NCBI GenBank assembly: GCA_013397455.1
Contig: VYZB01000213.1
Location: 1,412,909-1,476,908, forward strand
Reading direction: 5' to 3'
Length of the DNA stretch: 64,000 nucleotides
DNA from: Crotophaga sulcirostris
Taxonomy: Eukaryota; Chordata; Aves; Cuculiformes; Crotophagidae
Shown: positions 12,968 to 27,033 of the stretch, piece after piece
Numbering within the stretch: the stretch's first letter is position 1
How the letters are laid out: each line of letters opens with the position of its first letter
Position numbers and translations under genes: made by a program
The notes under the pieces: model-generated
Told to the model about the DNA's origin: nothing
Databases searched by the model: none
The model's input: only the letters and a program-made list of their open reading frames with translations

Positions 12968-13320
12968 TCATAGTTTAAATGAAAATAAAAGTATTACCCC
13001 AGAGACACAGAGCAGAAGCTCCTCAGCTGCGTCCCCAGAGCTCGGAAAGAAAGACAAGGGCACTGGGGACTTTTGGAAGCTCCCAGCTGCATTCCCAGGG
13101 CCTGAGAAAACCGTGCAGCTCTGGTACAACTGGCACAAACTGCAGCTGCCAAGGAGCTGTTGGCAGTTGTTCCCTGTGGGGTGAAGGGGCCGTGCAGCCA
13201 GATTCAGCAGTGCAGCATGTTCAACCACTGTACCACCCTGAAACAATCCAGACTGTGACACGAGTGTTTTCTGCAGCAGAGGTATTTGGCCTCCAGTATA
13301 AGGTTTTGTGCTTGAGATAA
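12968..13320. other. GC-elevated segment open on both strands, origin unknown
   Basis: An island of higher GC with several PstI-like CAGCTGC words lies in AT-rich DNA. It is open for 113 codons on the plus strand (12979-13320) and 97 codons on the minus strand (13261-12968). Neither translation carries a motif I recognise. The paired open frames reflect high GC and few TAA/TAG words rather than two genes. It may be a fragment of an old retroelement or an untranslated exon; nothing decides between them. Confidence 0.3.
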
Positions 13321-16300
13321 TTATTTTAGTTCTTGGAAATAATTATAACTGTAATTGTGTATTTTAAATTTGTATAAACTTTTTGAAGTAATAATTTGGA
13401 GATAAAATCCCATTTATATCCCTGATACCTTAAAGACTTTCCTCTCTGACTACTTGTGGTTCTCTGCCTTTCCTGAGCAGACAGTTTAGGCTTTTGCTAA
13501 ATCTTATGCTTGGTGAAAAGTTTTGTGAAGCAAACGTAACCTGGATATTTGGATTCCACTTCACCTAACAGTGCTACCTGATAATGCACAAGGAAAAACC
13601 GTGTTTCTTGTTACTTAGGTAACAGACATTTGAGAGAGGATGGCTGGGTTGGTTTTGGGTTTGGGGTTTTTTTTGAGAGTAGGAAAGTAGGTAGGGTTTT
13701 ACTTTAGCTCTGCAGAAGGCAGATATAACAATATTCCTATCCCCTCCATTTCAGCATAATGACAAAACACGTTACCTGTTCTACAAATAAGAAACAGACA
13801 ATGACATTTGGGGAAAGTAACCCTTTGGCTCAGCTACAGTAACAACAAAAGAAAGACAACATCAAAACTACACAAGTACAGGACTGGGAGTACAACTGAC
13901 CAGAATGTGCACTTTTCACACATCATCGAATTCCAGCTATTGTTCATGATCATGTTTATGTCCCATATATTACAGAGTGATCTTGACAGAAATTTGTGTG
14001 TTGTGCAGTCCTGAGGGAAGTTATGCACAGAGACAGAAGACTGCAAGCAGTGAGAGGTGCACACCAGAAGTAGGATTATGGACCCAGAACCATTCCTTTG
14101 CTATCTGACTTGATAGACCTGCTCTGAAAATAATACTATTCTGCTTCCTTTACAGCATTTGTCAAATGAGTCCTTGCCCCACTCTCTCTATCAATACTTT
14201 TCTTTTCTTAGTCAAAAATCAACTCTTCATTTGTCACAGTAGCAATCATGACCAGCAAACACTACTGGCAAACTCAGTCCTAATGGTCTTTTAAAGTCAC
14301 TCAGAATAAAGCTACCAGTTCTTCCACTCCACACTAACACAAGTGAGCTGTGAAATAAATTTGTTTCTTCTCTTTTTGTCCTAAAAGACTGCCATCAACC
14401 CATATTAGGAAGAGAACAGAAGTTTTTCCCTTGTCTGGTTATGCAAGTTCTGGCAGCCCTTTCATTGGGGTAAAAAAGGAGTGGAGGATGAGGCCCTTAA
14501 AGCTGGTTGTCCTGAAGAAAATTCATGTCTTGTAGTCCAAATGTTTATTGAAAGGTTAATTTAAACACACCTGTCTGTTTTAAGTAGGAGGCTGTTGGAG
14601 GATATTAATATTCTCTTGAATTATTTAAAAGATATGACTAATGCTTCATGTACCATAAGACTGTTATCTGCAAAAATAATATCTGTGTCAGTCATCGCTG
14701 GGCAGTCATTTCTTGTCATCACTATTTCTGAGTTCTGAATGTGAAGGATTCTACCAGGTTACCAGTTGTCCTTCACCTTCAGTGTAAAACCCAACCTACA
14801 GTTTCCTTCACACTGTTCTTTTGATCAGGGATAAATCATACAAAGATATGAGTCCCCTTCCTAAGTAGAATTTAATATGAAAAGATCAAAAATATTTCAG
14901 AAAGATCTCCAATAAACTATTTCTTTTAGCTTCCAAAGACCGTGGTGTAGATAAGCTAGATGGCCTGGCATGATATAAGTCTTCTTTAAAGAGGGCAGAA
15001 ATTGATCCTGCAAAGTTTTTCTTTGAGTCCTGAAGAAGAGGAATAATATCTAATGCGATCACTCAGTAAACTGCACTGAATGCAACCTATTAACTAAAAA
15101 AAGGTTCTCACAGTTTGTGCTAATAAATTACCCCATGGCAGGGGTAATGCGGTCAGGTACCTATAAAACACAGTCTTCGCTTGCATATCAGCAACGAACT
15201 TTCACTGGGAGGAAAAATGAAAGGGCATTAAAAAGTATGAAAATCAAGCTTTAGTTCCTTCAACCAGTGTACCTCTAACCCATGATATGTGTATGATGCC
15301 AGATCAAGATAATTTTGCTATGGAAGTTATTTGTGATAAGTATCCCATTCTGTTTGAAGGAGACCGTTTCTGCATTCTGATGCTTCCAAATGGAAGTACA
15401 CCAGTGCAGCAAGCTGTGCACCCCTTTAAAAGAGTATCTGCCTCAGAGGTTCATCGGACAGAAGTCATGTATGACATACAAGAACATTTCAAATAAAGCA
15501 GTCCTTTTTCTGCTACAGTATGAATGGAAGAAGCTTTTAATCATCTGTTGTTCATGCATTATAAGAGAGGCCTTGGCACCAAAGAACATCTTACTCTTAC
15601 TCACCCAACCCAAACAGTTAGAGCCCAGTTTTCAGAGTGTCAAAGATAACAGTTAAAGCATGCGGAGCTCACTGGAAATTTTGAAAATAGAATGCAGGTT
15701 ATGCATTTGTGTTATACATATACTTGCACTGATGTTGTGGTTTGAGAACTATGATGGTTGCATATGCAACCGATAACTGTAAACATAAATATGTAATTGC
15801 AAACGTGTACATGTTATGATCATACTGAAAAACAATCATTTTTTTTTGAGTTATCCAAAATTTTGCACTCAGTTCACCAACTGTCTTTCCTTAAATGCAC
15901 AACTCAACACAGAATTTGAGTCAGGTTATGAAACGAATGTGTAAATGAATGAATGGATAAATAGTAGCCACATACTTTAAAGTTCTAATCCTTTATTATT
16001 GGGTATTCTCCTTGTAAAAGAACATGCAACATCTCTATTACATTTCTTTGCAAATCTTGCTGTCCTCTCTTATTTACTTCTAAAATAATCTTGCAGTATA
16101 CTCCCCAGAACTGAAAATTTATTTCAATAACTGAGACTATCAAGACATCAGCTATCAGTTTTCAGTTTAATTTTGTAAACTTTGTGAGTAGTTTCTTTTT
16201 GCACTTGTTTGTACCAATACAGATATAATATACAAAACTCTGTAGTTCAGCAATGGAGTGTTAGTAAACTCACAAAGTAGCAGCAGCGTACCTCATCATA

Positions 16301-16927
16301 ATCACTGATAGGAAGAAAATGTACCTCAGTATGACAAACACACGACAAACAAACACATTTCTAGAGATTTTCTAAAGATTCTCTTTTCATAGCAATACTA
16401 CACTAATCATTTTCATTTAGATCTTGGTTAGATCCTGATATGTTGCATGTAACCAATGTGTAAAAGACTTGAGTTAGTGTGCAGATGGGAAAAATTACAT
16501 TGCTGTAAATCTTTCTAAACACCTTCTTATTTGATTTGGCCTGCTGTTAAAACCTAGGCTAAGAGGACATCTAAAAATTTCTGCTGGCACTTTCTGTATG
16601 TGTTCTGGAAGAGACTGCCTTGTGATGGCTGATTAGCTGTGTGCGATTCTGATTATATAAATGCCAAGCCAAAATACTGGAAAATTTTGGAACTCAAGAG
16701 TTCAAGGAAAGGTCCATACGTTAGAAGCATGTTAGCCCTAGTTTGAACAGTGGAAACATTGCAGTTCCTGAGTCTGTGGCCAAATGTGCTTAGAAGTGAG
16801 GTCTAGGCCTACAGCAGAGTTGAGGGAGGCACAGTGAGGATCAAGAGCTGGTCAACTCAATTTCTAGATTTGTGCTAACCTTCACCAGAGGAGGTATTTG
16901 AAATAAATACACCTTTAGGATAGTAAA
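13321..16927. other. Anonymous AT-rich DNA
   Basis: No supported gene. The 69-codon plus frame at 15287-15496 looks slightly protein-like but matches no family I know and lacks splice-site support. G/T-rich low-complexity sequence occurs at about 13645-13678. Confidence 0.5.
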
Positions 16928-17090
16928 CATAGAACCATAGTATCAGAGAATGTTTTGAGTTAGAAGGAACCTTGAAGATTATGTAGTCCTAACCTCCCTG
17001 CTCTGGGCAGGGATACCATCCACTAGATCAGGTTACTCAAAGCCTCATTGAAACTGGCCTTGAATGCCTCCAGGGATGTGGCATACATGG
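16928..17090 (-). mobile_element. CR1 LINE, 3'-tail fragment
   Basis: Starts at CATAGAACCATAGTATCAGAGAATG, a degraded form of the CR1 3'-terminal octamer repeat read on the opposite strand. It continues with the conserved tail words TTAGAAGGAACCTT, TCCTAACCTCCCTGCT, GGGCAGGGATACCATCCACTAGATCA and TTGAATGCCTCCAGGGATG. Homology fades after about 17085. It is a 5'-truncated insertion of about 160 bp whose mismatches suggest an old copy. Confidence 0.9.
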
Positions 17091-20000
17091 GTATACAAAA
17101 CAATTTATGAAATAAAAGTTCCATTCAAGTGAGTTCTCATTCTCTGGTCTTGAGACCTGTTTTCTGCCATATTTTCAAATTAGACAGCAATATATGTCCA
17201 CAACTCTAAAAGAAGAGATCAGGTGCCTCATTTGAACATGTCTCAGTGGATGCACTTTTTACATTTTCATTAGGGTGATTTCTGTTGTGCCAAAGGTGTC
17301 TAAAATGATCCGTTAAGGTGTGAAATCTAAATTATTACTTCACAAATCTTTGCAGGAATCTGGAACCTGGTGTAAGTTTACACCTGTGATCACCTACTGT
17401 GTCTGTTGTTCAACACCAAAATGACACAGGGAGTATTCGTCTGTCACTATTAAAAAGAAATAATACTAAACTATTAAAATGTAAGCACACCATGAGAATT
17501 TTAAATACTTTTTGACACATTTTTATAAAAAACACTTAAAAGTTATTTTTCAAGTGATTAACATTGATTAATTCACCACTGAAAAGATTACTTGCATAAT
17601 TTTTGGGATACATAATTAACACAGTGATTTATATGAACACTTTAGTCTTGAAAGAGTTTTTAAAGGCTCTCCTTTCAAATGAAGCTGTTATTTTTGCATT
17701 CACAACCAGTAGAACAAACTTAAATATATATGCTTTGTTCTTTATACTGTCCATACTTACATTACACAGAGAATAAGAAAGTGTGTTTTGAGGCTGTTAA
17801 GAAGGAACTACTTGTGAGGGAAATACTATGCATGAGCCTTCTGACACCTACACAATACAATGTCATTAAGGTGGAGGATTCCAGTGGCAATTGCAATTTT
17901 ATTGATTGTTACAACAATTCACTGCTGCTCACATCTAATTACTGCCAAGGGAAAGCCTAGCATTTTTTGTACCTGTTAAATTCAGAAGGAAAGAACAAAA
18001 CTTGTTTGTATGAGAAAGCATGTTCAGAAAGCATGAATGTCAAAAGACAAACCCAAGATATATCAGTATATGCAAGATGAAGGTGGTACGCTTAGTTTTC
18101 TCCATTGTTGGTTTGGGAAGAGACAAAGAATATGCAGAATTTAAAATTTTTGGTGTTATCCACCCACTCCTTTTAAGATAATCTACCTTTAGAGTCCTTG
18201 CAATCCCAATGGTCAAGGCAAGCTGGTAACAGAAAGAACACACCTCCTTTGCATACTTAGTCTTGGCTGCTGTGAAGCTTATACATTAATTTTGCAAAGT
18301 GAGAACATTCTCAAGACAACCCTAACAAAAAGGCAAACAAAGCTATCCATGAATTCAGCACAGTATATATTGCCCATATCTGTCAAGGTAGAACCAAAAT
18401 GGCAGAAGGCACGAGAAAAAAGGTTACTTGATATGAACAGACTGATGTTTTCCTACTGCTGCTAGAAAAATCAGTCTGTAGCCAAAACACCAGTTCATTA
18501 GTCAGACTATATCAATAAAGCCCAGTTACTTCACAGATCTATTCCTAATCTATAGTCCTTGCCTGGCAAATTTTAAAACCTTCACCATATTTTGGAGGAT
18601 CAGAAAGTCTACAAGTCTTAATGACTTGTCAGCAGAAAGATTTGCCTTTTTATTGCAAAAACCAAAACCAGCCACACATATACTTGATCGCAAAGACTTC
18701 CTTTACAAGTTATTTATAAAATGACAGCCTCTTTTGTCTCTTATTTCCCTCTGGAAAACCTAGCATTCACAAATTTGATCTTTTGTCTTCCAGATTTTCA
18801 AACATCTTCTAAATCTTTACAATGTCAGATTGATTCTGTCATTGAGTTTGAGATGAAGTTAGTCTTTTCTTGATATCCTTATTTCACTATTCTATCTCAA
18901 AGTATTTATTAAAAAACCCTTGCACTTATCATTTATTCCTTTAGTTTTAGAAATAATCTAATACAAAAGAAAGACTGGAACAAAATATTCCCCTAGCATT
19001 TCTCATGCAGCTACTCTTGTCCTCCTCTGGAAGTTTGAGTATGCTGCAAGGACATACAGACCAAGGGAGACTGGAAAGCCATTCTGCCTGATTCTAGGTA
19101 CCTATTTCATCTGGTACCATCAGGATTTTTTTTAACTCATCAGGGAGCACCAGTACTAGTGGCAGTTGATATCTGTGATGAACTATTGGACAGCTACCAT
19201 TCTGAGCTCCATTATTCCAGTGAAAGTTTTTCCGCTACTTAGACAAATCTGTTCCTTAGCTGTATGGAAATGAGGTGGATTCCCATACAAGCAGAGTGAT
19301 AAATAACAATAGATTGTTTTGACTTTCAAGAGCCATCAGATATAAACTGCAGAATTACCCTTGGAATGGTTGCTTCGATTGAAGATGATCAACGCAACAC
19401 AAAGTATGTCCGGTACATCAATAATTAGACTAAGCTAGCTTTTTCTTGATGGCAGAAGAAATTAATTAATTTCATACAGTTAATTCAGTCTCTAACAGCA
19501 AAGTTCACATTCACCAGATACAGGCAACGCTAGCCACAGGCTTTTTCGCACCTTGTGAGTCTCCAGGTACTGTTTTTTACCTCTCAGAACCTCCACCTGT
19601 CACTTGAGGCAGGTTTTTTTTGTTACTTGGATACAGTGTATCAGGGAATCTAGGGCCAATTACTGACAAACAGCTTGTCTCTGGATGACCACAATACCAG
19701 GTAGGGAGCTGTCAGCTCTGCTGCAGTGTCTTTGTGATTGCAGTGTTCTCATAAAGAGACCATAGCTTTTTTAGTGACAACAAAATCTCCAGTGATAATT
19801 GGAGAAACAAGGCTGAATATAAACAACAACCAAAATCAGAGGCCACAAAATACCAGTTCCCCTGATTTCTGGGTTTGTCTCTTTTCAAAAAAAGAATATT
19901 ATGGGGCTAGTAATCCCACTCATCCTCTAAGACGTTCACTATCTTCTCACACCTATCTGCTTCCAGCTGATTTGACAGCTTGCCTAATTTATGAGACCTT

Positions 20001-23000
20001 TGCAACAGTGTTTCTACTCTTTCCATTTTAACAACCCAACACACTCACCTCAGTGCTCCCTGTCAAATCTCCCTAAGGATCAAAACTCAGATTGCAAGAT
20101 ATGGACATCTCTATATTTCAAATTTGAGCCTCAAGTGGAGACTAAAAGCTAAATAAAAAAGAAAGTCAAAAATCAAATTAAAATTTAGGTAAGAAGGAAA
20201 AATTTATCATTCTGCACCAAGTGTTGTGGCACTGATGGTCAGTGGTGGGGACTAGAAAAAAATTCCAAGTTTTGCTATACCACCTCTGGTTGGCTGTACA
20301 AAGCTATACTGGTCCTTCATTGCAAAGACGGAAATACAGTCCAGTAGCAAAATGTATAACACAGCATATCAGGTTCCAAGGGACCCATGAACCTACTCCT
20401 GCTCTCACTGTAAGGAACTGAAATCTACCAGGTTCTAACTTTAATGTGCATGACTAGTGCTATTAATGTGCCCATGTCACACTTCATTGCAGTTTAACAC
20501 TTGTCTGGAAAGAGGGAAAAAAGCTTTCATGAGAGTTGTGATAAATAGAAACATTCCTTTCAAAAATAGTCCGGTGGCTTTTCGCTTTGTTTAAGCCTTC
20601 TTGTAGGACTCAAGATATTTATGTGTAGTTTACCCCTGACTCAAATTATCCTTATGGCTCAGTGCATACTGAAGACTCCTCTGATATTAGCAAGGTTACT
20701 TTTGTAAATTGTATAAATTATTTTGGTATTTTGCCTGTTGTTGAAATCACTGAAGGGTTCAACTTGACATGCATTTCTTTGTACTAAGATAGAATGAGTT
20801 CATGAATTGACTTATTTCTGCTGTATTTCTTCCTAAGATAAAAAATCTGTAAGCTGTCTCTTTCTCTCTGCTTTAAATATGCACACACCACTTGGCTGAA
20901 ACTGTCTTGGGATATCTGAGAACTGAATATAAATAATTCTATTAATTTTCACTGACTAAAGACTAAATCATACGGTTCTCCTCCTACCCAATATCCACAT
21001 TAGTCTTTGGTGGTTAGAAACTGACTGAACTTACAGATAATGCATCATTATCTTACTTTTTATTGTAACTATTAGTGCAACTAAAAAGGATCTAAAAAGT
21101 TACATGGAATAAAAAGGAAATTTTGAAGGCAGAGTGAGTTTTTAGCAGTTTCCTGTCAAGTCACTGTTGAATAGTTCAGACCTAAGCAGCCTAAAGGGAT
21201 TTAGGATTTTTTTATATTTGTATTGCTCTGAACTTAAATCTAGAAGGGCAGTGCTTAGTGTTTTAGTTAAAAGGTATGTTTAACCACCCTACAACAGAAC
21301 CTCCATTTCCGTACCTGACCTCTCAGAGAATATGTGAGAAGTACAGAGGGAACAGACACTGGAAGCTCTCACTCCCAGCAAAGAAGAAAATAGAGACAAT
21401 AACACATGCCTGTAAAATTTACTCAGAAAAAAAATCAAATGTAACTTTAAGATGTATTTCACTGGAGCAATTTTGAGGGTTAAATTACTATTTTAGGGTG
21501 AAATTTTTAAACTTGCTTATGGACAAGGATAATGTGAGAAGAGTAAACTGAGAGACAGGGGCAAGGAGACATTGCAAGTCACTAGGTTGGTGCTAAAACA
21601 CTGTCCTCCTTACGCTTGCCTGAATTTTCTTGAAGATTCTGATATTCCAGTACTTAGAGGTCAATTTTTGTGGTCATTCATTGGTGAATGAAATCAAATT
21701 TCTATCCTTATTCAAATAGCTTGCCAGAAACTGTGAATCCCAACTGTTTTTCCCTAGCAAAGGATGATGTGGGTTTCTAAATACAGCCTAATCAAATAAT
21801 TTTAAATGGCATATACCAGTTTTCACTTTTCCCTAAGAAGTTAGTTACAGATCCAGAGGGATAGACATTCCTGAAGTTTTGAGTTGTAGAGTACATCATC
21901 AAGATGTACTCCACAACTAGACTCTAAAGGTTTTAAATAAAGTCTTTGAAAAGGTTAGAAATCTTTTATTTCAATGTCTTAGAACTGTCATCATACTTTC
22001 TAATCATTAAAGAAAGTAAACCAACTTCACTGTCACACATACTTCATGGCACTGGGAAAGGCCCCAAGAAGGCAGTAAATAAATACAATTTCTTTAAAGT
22101 TATTAAAGTCAGATTGTAGTAAAGTGCAGTTTTAGAACACAGTGGGAGATATCAACAGAAAATATGATAACAGGAAGCAATGGGAATTTAGTTTGGAGGT
22201 AAGCTGCTGAATCCTCCATCTGCATTGCCACTAGAGAAAACCATCCTAAAGTAGTTTACTACAGATGTCCCATGCCAAGAGGTTTGGTGAACACTGGTAG
22301 GAAAGAGGAGTTAAAACATGTTAGGGTCAGTTAAAGGTGAAGGTTTTAGTACCTGAAATACAGTAGGAGTGTCTGAATTTAATTTCTAAAGTCAATCCTT
22401 TTGCATCCTGAATTAGACTGTAATTTTTTCCACTGGGCATTTCTTATGATATTTTTAGTTTTTCCAGCAACAGAATAGAACAGCTTGAGTAATAAGAAAT
22501 TCATTTCTCATGTGTTAGTGACAACCAGATGTTCAGTTCTAGGCAGACAGAAGAAAGAAAAGCAATGGCAGACATGAAAAAAAAACAATCGCCTTAGAAC
22601 TTCAAGCACCCTAATTTCTCTTGTTCTGCATGACTGTCACTATTCCATGTAGACACTTCTATGATATATTACTTGGGTAACAAAGAATAGGAAATACTTT
22701 ATGCCACATTCACTAAAATATATTAGATTTGCATTTGATTCTGACAACTTTGAAAAAGTGACTGCTTTTTGAGTATGGAATGACAACAGATTATATAAAA
22801 TAGAGTATTTTTTTATCTCTCCCCTTCTCCAAAATATTAGATAACCATATCAGAACTACCTTCTTTGCATTTCTTGCGCAGATAATGATTAATGTATCAT
22901 TTTTTATTAGCCACTATAGCTTCAAGTCTATAAGAACCTTGTCCTTAGATCCCAAAGGAAGAAAATCAGTCTAAAGAAAAGGTAAAACATGAAGAAGAGA

Positions 23001-23180
23001 GAATGAATGTTTTGCTATGAATGGGGCGAATAGCTTTACTAGTCTTTTCAGTGCTCTGAACTCTGAGAATATTTCAGTAGTGAACATTTCTTCAATGTTA
23101 GATCAAAGTTATTTGCATTTTCCATTTGCTGCTCAAGACTAGAATGCTGAAGATACGTTAGCCTTAAGTAAGTGACTGTA
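17091..23180. other. Anonymous AT-rich DNA (downstream of the candidate gene)
   Basis: No gene or clear transposon in this 6-kb stretch. A 33-nt segment near 17768-17800 (minus) lies between a good acceptor (CTTCTTAACAG) and a GTAAGT donor, but such a short open segment is not persuasive. If the minus-strand gene ends near 23181, this is its 3' flank. Confidence 0.45.
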
Positions 23181-23186
23181 TTTATT
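23181..23186 (-). promoter_or_regulatory. Candidate polyadenylation signal AATAAA
   Basis: TTTATT on the plus strand reads AATAAA on the minus strand, about 395 nt past the stop codon of the candidate last exon (23579). I found no earlier AATAAA between them. The hexamer is common in AT-rich DNA, so its support comes from position only. Confidence 0.3.
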
Positions 23187-23578
23187 CACTTACACTGAGT
23201 AACAGATTGTAAGACTCACTCTTTCTTCTTCCTGCCAACTCATTTCACAGTGTGCTGGTACAAAGAGTTTGTTGATGGAGATGGAGTTTTGCTGGTGTGG
23301 TCATTACTGGCCATCAGCAGCTGCTCACTGGTCTGCACACAGGCTAGGGAAATGGGGGAGGGATTTCCAACTCCCTGTTGCAGACATGCAGTACAGTTTG
23401 TGAGTGAGCCCTTCACAAAAGACTAGCTTATATTAGACATTTGAAAAGATCCTCAGTGAGTGGGAAATCTAGGAAAAAGGTTGATGTAGGCCACTTCATT
23501 TCTCTGTTTTGAACCAATGGTAAGACACATTTTTACTTAGAGTGGTAATTCTCTAGTAGGAGGGTCAATACAATGGAA

Positions 23579-23618
23579 TCATGGCAGGTAGCCTGATCCT
23601 GAGTGGTCCTTATCAGCT
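23579..23618 (-). CDS. Candidate last coding exon of an unrecognised minus-strand gene
   Basis: On the minus strand a strong acceptor (CTCAATTCTTTCCATTGTAG) ends at 23619. The following 40 nt give one base that completes a split codon, twelve codons (peptide ADKDHSGSGYLP) and TGA. The preceding candidate exon (27183-27034) ends with two bases of a codon, so joining gives ATA (Ile) and the frame runs on to the stop. A possible AATAAA lies about 400 nt further on. Seen directly: acceptor, open frame, stop and phase agreement. Inferred: that this is a real terminal exon with the 3' UTR at about 23578-23165. The peptide is hydrophilic and matches no family I know. The phase match alone would occur by chance one time in three. 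Confidence 0.4.
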
Positions 23619-25634
23619 CTACAATGGAAAGAATTGAGGTAATTTAGATAACAGTGTCCCCTGACCTCCTGGTTAGAACAAGGATCAAGATCCAAGAAAT
23701 GCAACAGGATTTGCTCTCTTCTGTGATCATATGATGAAGGTGAAAAATATTTATAGAGATGCATGGCAACTCTATTTCCAGTTACACACTAGTTTGGGGA
23801 TTTGTAATGGTTAATAATAAGCCCCTGAATACCTTTGACACTCTTAGAAGACAGCCAGAAATGAGACTTGCCCACCTCCAGCTATCCCCACCATGGGCAG
23901 TGAGATGGCCCAGATCAGTCTGCCTCTGTCCCTAGTATATCACAGGACTGCCGTAAAGTTTGTAAAAAACTTGCCTGCTTCTATTTCCCTTATTTGTTAT
24001 GACACTTACATGACTAACTTCATTCTCTACCTCAAAATCGTGGAACCAAAGCAGGGGTATGCTCACGTCAAATAGATAAGATTTACTTTTCTTCTCTTTT
24101 GTTTTTCTTGACTATTTTTTTTTATTTAGTAGATAAAGAAAATGATATTCACAGACTTGAATGTGACTTTTTTGTCATCATCAATTATGTTAGATTAGCA
24201 GGTTCATGTTATTTCCTATATATTCATGTATTAAGCATTCTCATGATCATGTAACTTTAAATAAAACCATGTAAAATACAAGGTAAAATACATCTAGATC
24301 TCAAAAAGTATGTGGAAAAATCTAAATAAGAATGTAAGAAAAGAAAATGAAAAATAACTCTTAGGAAATTTCCTTAAATTTAAATATGAAAAAAAAGGAA
24401 AAATAATTAAACAACGACACACAACAGGGAGTTCGATTATCCCATGATAATAATTCCCCTAGGCCTTCCAAGCAGATTTTAATCCAAGATATAAATAGCA
24501 TCACAGTAAAGGTTAACAGCTGAGTTTCATATTCATTTTCTATGTTATCGCTGTGCAGATCTTTACAGATGCATTCCTGACAATGTCCATCATGTCCTTC
24601 TGTAAAATGAGCAGAATTTCAGATATGGAACTGAACAGTAGGTTTCAGAGAGAAAATATCCCGAATCCTTAAAAACAAATCTTGAAATAGAAGGAGGTAC
24701 TGTAATGGAAAATTTCACTCCTTCTTTCATATGCAAAGTGTTAAAAATGTATTTCCACCTCTGAATTATATTTATAAGAATATCAGACATTCAATAATAA
24801 TCATCATATTTCCATTAGTGTTTATATTTTGTACCCAGACTACAAAAGAATATTATGTGGCAGCTGGAAAGAACGTAAACTAAAAATGTGTTTAACAGTC
24901 ACTCACTGGGCTGTCTACAAGCTTTGGGAACTCTTGAATCAAGAAAAATTAGTGAGTTTTCAATCAATTTACAAAAACAGATAGGAGGATGTAAAGGTTT
25001 TTTATAGCTGGAAGGAACAGGAAACATTTGCCTTTAGAGAAGTAGATTTCAAAGAGAGTTTTATATACAAGCTATATTTCAGCACTTTTCACCAGTGTTT
25101 ATTTCCGTCCTCAAATTCAGTGCTCTCAATTTAAATAACAAGGTGAGGTAGCCATAAATACATTCTGGGAAGGCGTCAGGACAAACTGCAACTCCTTAGA
25201 GGCACAGTTTACCAAGTGTGATCAAACTTGGCATATCCTAATTAATATACAGTTTCAGTAGCTTTCAGAGACAATTTTTGACAGAGTTCAGTAGTCCTGT
25301 TATAATTTTTGAACTTGCATCTCATGCACACAGTTGCAAAAGGTAACCCCATTTACTTTCTTGAAGTTTCTTCTTTCAGCAAAGATGGATGCTGGAAGAG
25401 ACTACTGCTTCCTATTTTAAAATTATAATTTTGTATCATAATAGAAGCCCACCCAGAAATATTGCTCCTAAATATAGCTCTATATAACTCATGAAGACAT
25501 AAGTCTTCGCGTTGTTAGAAGACACAACATTCATGATTAACAAAAAATAAAATGTGGAAAATATGCAAATGTTGGCCAAAATTTTTGTGTCTCTTACAGG
25601 TTGCTTTTCATCAGTGGTTCTCAAAGCTCTGTAT
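23619..25634. other. Probable intron sequence (minus-strand gene model)
   Basis: AT-rich DNA without exons, RNA genes or clear transposons. Under the proposed gene model this is the part of the last intron next to the terminal exon. Confidence 0.4.
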
Positions 25635-25785
25635 CATAGCATCATAGAATCATGATATAGTTTGAGTTGGAAGGGACATGCAAAGGCCATCCAGCCCAGT
25701 TTTCCCTGCAATTGGCAGGGATATTTTCAACTAGATCACATTGCTCAGAGCCCCATCCAACCTGAGCTTGAATGAGATATCATTA
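25635..25785 (-). mobile_element. CR1 LINE, 3'-tail fragment
   Basis: Begins with CATAGCATCATAGAATCATG (3'-terminal CR1 repeat on the opposite strand). It continues with GTTTGAGTTGGAAGGGACATGCAAAGGCCATCCAGCCC and then GGCAGGGATATTTTCAACTAGATCA. Homology ends near CCTGAGCTTGAATG. It is a truncated insertion of about 150 bp inside the proposed last intron. Confidence 0.92.
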
Positions 25786-27033
25786 TTGACTACCATTTTC
25801 AGGCATAAGAAACAAAATCACAGATGGGAATATATATTTAACAAGATCATGAATTATTGAACAACAGAATTTGGAACGAGATTTCGTTGGTCTCATACCA
25901 TCACACTGTTTCTAGTTATTTCTTTGATCACCTCTGTACTCTTCAGAAAACTTTTAAGAGAAATGCTTTATTGTCACTCAAATTATTTCCATTTCTGTTT
26001 TATCTCAAAACACATGCTTACTTTCTCTTGTAATTTTAAAAGAAAAGCAGTTAAAAAGTATTCAGAAAATAAATTTAAATAATCACAGGAGGAACACAAT
26101 TTCCTGTTGCAAAGACATCCACTTACCTTCAGTTATTCTTTTTCTATTCTTACAACATGCCAGATGTTAATTTGGCTCACAGCCCCTTGCATGCAGTCCT
26201 ATTGCATCTTTAATCAAGTGATTAAAAGAGCTATTATTTCATTAGTGCATCCTTTTACTGATCACTGTGACACATTTTAGTCTAGAGAAAATGAGTACCA
26301 GAGACTTGCTTCTAAAATTCTGCCTTGTGGTTTCTCGCCTTTCAACCTTTCAACATTTTTCTTGCCTTTCAACCTGCATTGTCCTAGACAATCTGGTCTA
26401 GCAACTCTTCCATCTCTCTATAAAGAGCCTTTCATTCTAAAGCAATAACTACTCCTTTTATCATTTTTAATATTAAGAAAAAGAAAAAAGAAAGAAAGAG
26501 AAAGGAAAAAGCAATGAAGGCAGGTATTTTCTTTTGTTGTTTTCAAAGGCTTGTTGACATATGGGAAAGACTTGTTAACACTAATCAGCTTCATATCTTC
26601 TCCATGACTTGTGGTAAAATTGACCTAACTACTTAAAAAAGCACTATGCTACAGTCTCGTGACCGGTGTATACAAATCATTCAGGGGAATGGGTACGAGG
26701 AGTACTAATTTGTAATGGATTCTAATAAGACATGGACTCCATAATGCAACCAAAACTTCATAGGGACTAAAGTAATGCTATTGATAATCAAAATTAAAGC
26801 ATTTGTATTACCCATATCCATTTTTGAGATATATGTGAAAAGTTCCAGAAGTTTCCATAGAGATAACGCAATGAAAAATTATAGAAAGCTTAATCCTTTA
26901 ATGAATGTCATATACTTGAGATTTTAAACATTCAGAGGTCTGTGAAATTCATCCGATATTTCCAGATATCTTCAGCTATCTACTATACCAAAATAGTTTT
27001 GCATATAATGATAAAAAACATTTACTTACTCAC
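25786..27033. other. Probable intron sequence with a purine tract
   Basis: AT-rich and non-coding. An A/G-rich tract lies at about 26476-26510. A consensus donor (AAG then GTAAGT, minus) occurs near 26113-26120, but all three frames before it are interrupted, so it is not a coding exon. Confidence 0.45.

Noticed and set aside
15287..15656. 69- and 88-codon overlapping plus frames
   Set aside because: Slightly protein-like but mutually overlapping, unspliced and unrecognised; not enough to call a gene.
26113..26230. Minus-strand AAG/GTAAGT donor
   Set aside because: No open frame runs into it; stops in every frame within the upstream 100 nt.
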